64,000 bases of DNA, taken from the NCBI GenBank assembly GCA_964451375.1, contig CAYVIN010000014.1, positions 1 to 64,000 on the forward strand. The letters run 5' to 3'. Every line of letters starts with the position of its first letter. Position 1 is the stretch's first letter. The notes beneath the pieces were generated by a model. The model did no database searches, was not told where the DNA came from, and saw only the letters and a list, made by a program, of their open reading frames with translations. Made by a program: the position numbers and the translations under genes. This stretch comes from JAGXQV01 sp964451375 (GTDB taxonomy: Bacteria; Pseudomonadota; Gammaproteobacteria; Burkholderiales; Sulfuricellaceae). Shown here piece after piece: positions 61,964 through 64,000 of the stretch.

Positions 61964-63481
61964 ATGCGGCTCATTCTCGCCATCTTTCTGCTCTCCACTT
62001 TGCTGGCTGCGCCGCTGGCGCATTCCGCGCCCACCACGCCGACTGCGGATTTCATCGACAACGGCGATGGCACGGTGACGCATAAGACCACCGGGTTGAT
62101 TTGGAAGCGCTGTGCGGAAGGACAGACGTGGGCGGGCGGCACCTGCTCGGGGACGGCGAAAACCTACACCTGGGCAGAAGCCAACGCCCTGTCCACTACG
62201 CGCGGCTGGCGGCTGCCCGACAGTCACGAACTGGCGAAGCTCGTTGAGCGTGATTTCGCCACTGAGCCCATGATCAACACCACAATTTTTCCCAGTACGC
62301 CAGCATCCAACTTCTGGTCGGCTTCGGAGTCTTCCACCAGTTCGGAACAAGCGCGGTACGTCAGGTTCAGTGATGGCGGAACCTACGTTTTCGATAAGAC
62401 GAGCAAGTACCATGTTCGTCTCGTGCGTAACCTTCCCGAAATGCATTCCGCACCCACCACCCCATCGGCGGATTTCATCGACAACGGCGACGGGACGGTG
62501 ACCCACAAGATCACCGGGTTGATCTGGAAGCGCTGTGCGGAGGGGCAGACGTGGGCGGGCGGCACCTGCACCGGCAGCCCGACGAAGTTCAACTGGGACA
62601 AGGCCAACGCCCTGAAATCCGGCGACTGGCGGCTACCGACTATTGTTGAACTGTCCTCCATCGTCGAGCGGGATGCCGATAGCGGCGGTATCAATGCCAC
62701 CGTCTTTCCCAAGGCTCCCAGTGGGTACTGGGCAGCGGATTTCGGCTTATGCCGACTGAGTGGCTCTTGCGGCGCACCCTTTGTTCGCCTGGTTCGCGGT
62801 GGGCAGCCACCAACCCCGTCGGGGCTGCATCCCGGTGCCTACACGCCGACCACCGACTTCACCGACAACCGCGACGGCACGGTGACGCACAAGAAAACCA
62901 ACCTGACCTGGAAGCGCTGCGAGGAAGGGCAGACCTGGACGGGGGCGACTTGCTCGGGCGTTTCGCAAACCTACAAGCTGGCCTTTGTTGCTAGGCTCAA
63001 GTTCTCATATGCGGGTTTCAGCGACTAGCGCCTGCCCAACGGGAACGAACTGGCAACGATCGTCGAGTGGAGTCGCGCCTATGGGAGTGCCACTCCGTTG
63101 AATAGCGAGGTATTTCCCGCCGCCTCGTCCAGCGGAACACTGTCTACGACACAATCAGAATATGACACCGTACCGCTCAGGCTCGTGCGCGGCACCTGGT
63201 CTACCGGCACCCCCGCTTCCACCCAGCCCACCCTTTCCAACGCCGACGCCGACCGCCTGTTCGACTACCTGGAAGCCACCAATCCCCAGTACCTGGCACC
63301 GGCCAAGGCCAGTTCCGCGACACTGGCCGGCTACTACTACCGCTACTACCCTGGCACCAAGGCCTACGTCGGAGTTACCGGCGGCAAGCTCCATTACCTC
63401 GGCCCGGCATCCAGCAACGTGACGCTCGATTTGGGCGCGACCGGCGATTGGCTGTCCAAGGCCAAAAAGGCCGGGTTTTAA
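61964..63481 (+). pseudogene. Secreted DUF1566 (Lcl-type) repeat protein with in-frame amber stop
   Basis: The start is fixed by GGGAGGA and a signal peptide (LILAIFLLSTLLAAPLAHSA). Three DUF1566-type repeats follow, each opening with DNGDGTVTHKxTGLIWKRC or a close variant and containing GWRLPD- or DWRLPT-like cores. In the third repeat TAG at 63026-63028 replaces the Trp expected in SDWRLPNGNEL; one G-to-A change would explain it. The frame continues without further stops for 151 codons, through VPLRLVRG and a C-terminal domain with YYYRYYPGTKAYVGV, to TAA at 63481. I call it a recent pseudogene or a read-through candidate. The truncated product would end after 354 residues. Confidence 0.85.
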
Positions 63482-63516
63482 CGGCTCACGGCATTCTGAC
63501 AAAAAAGGGGAAATTC

Positions 63517-63945
63517 ATGTTCAAACTACTAATCGGCAGTCTTTTCGGCGTGGCCTTTGCGCTCGCGGCACCGCTGTACGCGCTGGCGGCTGGCAACACG
63601 GCGGCAGTCACGGAGCCGAGCTTTGTCTACGATGCGGCGAAACAGGCGGTGCACATGCAGTTGCCGGGCGGCACCACCATCATTACCACGCTGTTCCAGC
63701 CGGCGGCGGGGAAAACCTGCGGGCGCGCCAAGGGTGCTTTGGTCGATACTGTTGCGATTAACGATAGGAATTGGCCTTCCAACGGATTTTGCGTCGATCT
63801 GGTCGGGGTGGTGGTTCCGCCGCAATCCAGCGTGGATGAGGAAGTCGCGGCGGTGGGCGGCTGGGCGCAAAGCGTCACGCTGGTCTACCAGTTCAACCGC
63901 CAGATCAAGACGATACAAGTCGATTTGCCGGTGGGTGCGCCATGA
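63517..63945 (+). CDS. Small secreted protein of unknown function
   Basis: A 142-residue protein with a clear signal peptide (LLIGSLFGVAFALAAPLYALA) and an AAGGGG ribosome binding site. The mature part is beta-rich (SFVYDAAKQAVHMQLPGG, SVTLVYQFNRQIKTIQVDL) with two Cys that could pair. I do not recognise a family. It follows the DUF1566 gene by 35 bp, and its stop overlaps the next start, so all three may be co-transcribed. Confidence 0.65.
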   Translation: MFKLLIGSLFGVAFALAAPLYALAAGNTAAVTEPSFVYDAAKQAVHMQLPGGTTIITTLFQPAAGKTCGRAKGALVDTVAINDRNWPSNGFCVDLVGVVVPPQSSVDEEVAAVGGWAQSVTLVYQFNRQIKTIQVDLPVGAP

Positions 63946-64000
63946 TCGCGCGAAGCGGCATTCTGCCGCTGAACCCATCCGATGAAGAACGGCGCAAGGA
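63942..64000 (+). CDS. Start of a further gene, cut by the window end
   Basis: An ATG overlaps the preceding stop as ATGA, and the frame is open to the window end (MIARSGILPLNPSDEERRK). Only 19 complete codons are visible, so no function can be assigned. Confidence 0.4.
   Translation, partial: MIARSGILPLNPSDEERRK

Noticed and set aside
719..63028. Programmed recoding of amber or opal codons
   Set aside because: No suppressor tRNA or pyrrolysine/selenocysteine element is seen, the interrupted genes are fragmentary or of toxin type, and many long genes end normally at TAG and TGA.
61964..63481. Diversity-generating retroelement target
   Set aside because: No reverse transcriptase, template repeat or accessory gene is visible, and the repeats differ in the usual way for diverged tandem domains.

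Overview
The window comes from a Gram-negative bacterium. It encodes a TonB-dependent receptor, a barrel-type autotransporter, an RTX/type I secretion system, a Tat-exported subunit and many multidomain two-component proteins. GC content is moderately high, with AT-rich islands. The style of gene (hybrid kinases, HD-GYP and GGDEF regulators, hemerythrins, REP-associated transposases, many toxin-antitoxin pairs) fits an environmental beta- or gammaproteobacterium. I cannot place it more precisely from the sequence alone.

Region 1 (1-3 kb) is a gene graveyard. It holds an Rhs/YD-repeat fragment with an in-frame amber codon, an RHH antitoxin with a nonsense-mutated ParE/RelE-type toxin bracketed by repeats, the C-terminal scrap of an RND efflux pump, and a VapBC-type pair whose toxin has an in-frame internal deletion. 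Region 2 (3.1-10 kb) is a sensory operon: a Cys-rich small protein, a PhnD-type periplasmic binding protein without an ABC transporter, a hybrid histidine kinase, a REC-PP2C phosphatase and a REC-HD-GYP c-di-GMP phosphodiesterase. Region 3 (10-12.4 kb) is a subtilisin-type autotransporter preceded by a clear cyclic-di-GMP-I (GEMM-I) riboswitch. Its expression platform is visible as a hairpin that sequesters the ribosome binding site.

Region 4 (12.6-38.1 kb, almost all on the minus strand) is the most interesting part. It is a secretion and glycan locus that combines an RTX-type secreted protein, a type I secretion ABC exporter fused to a TPR domain, its membrane-fusion partner, six glycosyltransferase genes, galE, APS kinase (cysC), a Stf0-type sulfotransferase, and a three-domain SGNH/pyruvyltransferase/methyltransferase fusion. 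Several of these proteins carry a recurring module with a hydrophobic-Gly-Trp core. Two MNT/HEPN pairs, a DUF4160/DUF2442 pair and a REP-associated transposase lie in the same direction with gaps of only a few bases. My working hypothesis is that the locus makes and exports a glycosylated, probably sulfated, RTX surface protein or matrix.

Region 5 (38.1-43.2 kb) has a long AT-rich regulatory interval, a winged-helix/TPR regulator translationally coupled to a TonB-dependent receptor, and an intact YefM/YoeB pair. Region 6 (43.3-55.4 kb) has glycogen phosphorylase, two hemerythrins set among palindromic MITE-like elements, a GGDEF response regulator and a 2360-residue Ser/Thr-kinase/ATPase/histidine-kinase hybrid. 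Region 7 (55.5-61.2 kb) looks like an oxidation module: aldehyde dehydrogenase, a Cys-rich secreted protein, a Tat-exported small subunit and a GMC oxidoreductase. Region 8 (61.4 kb to the end) has an HTH regulator, a three-repeat DUF1566 secreted protein broken by a single amber codon, a small secreted protein and the start of one more gene.

Cyclic-di-GMP is a shared thread: one HD-GYP protein, one GGDEF protein and one c-di-GMP riboswitch lie within 40 kb.
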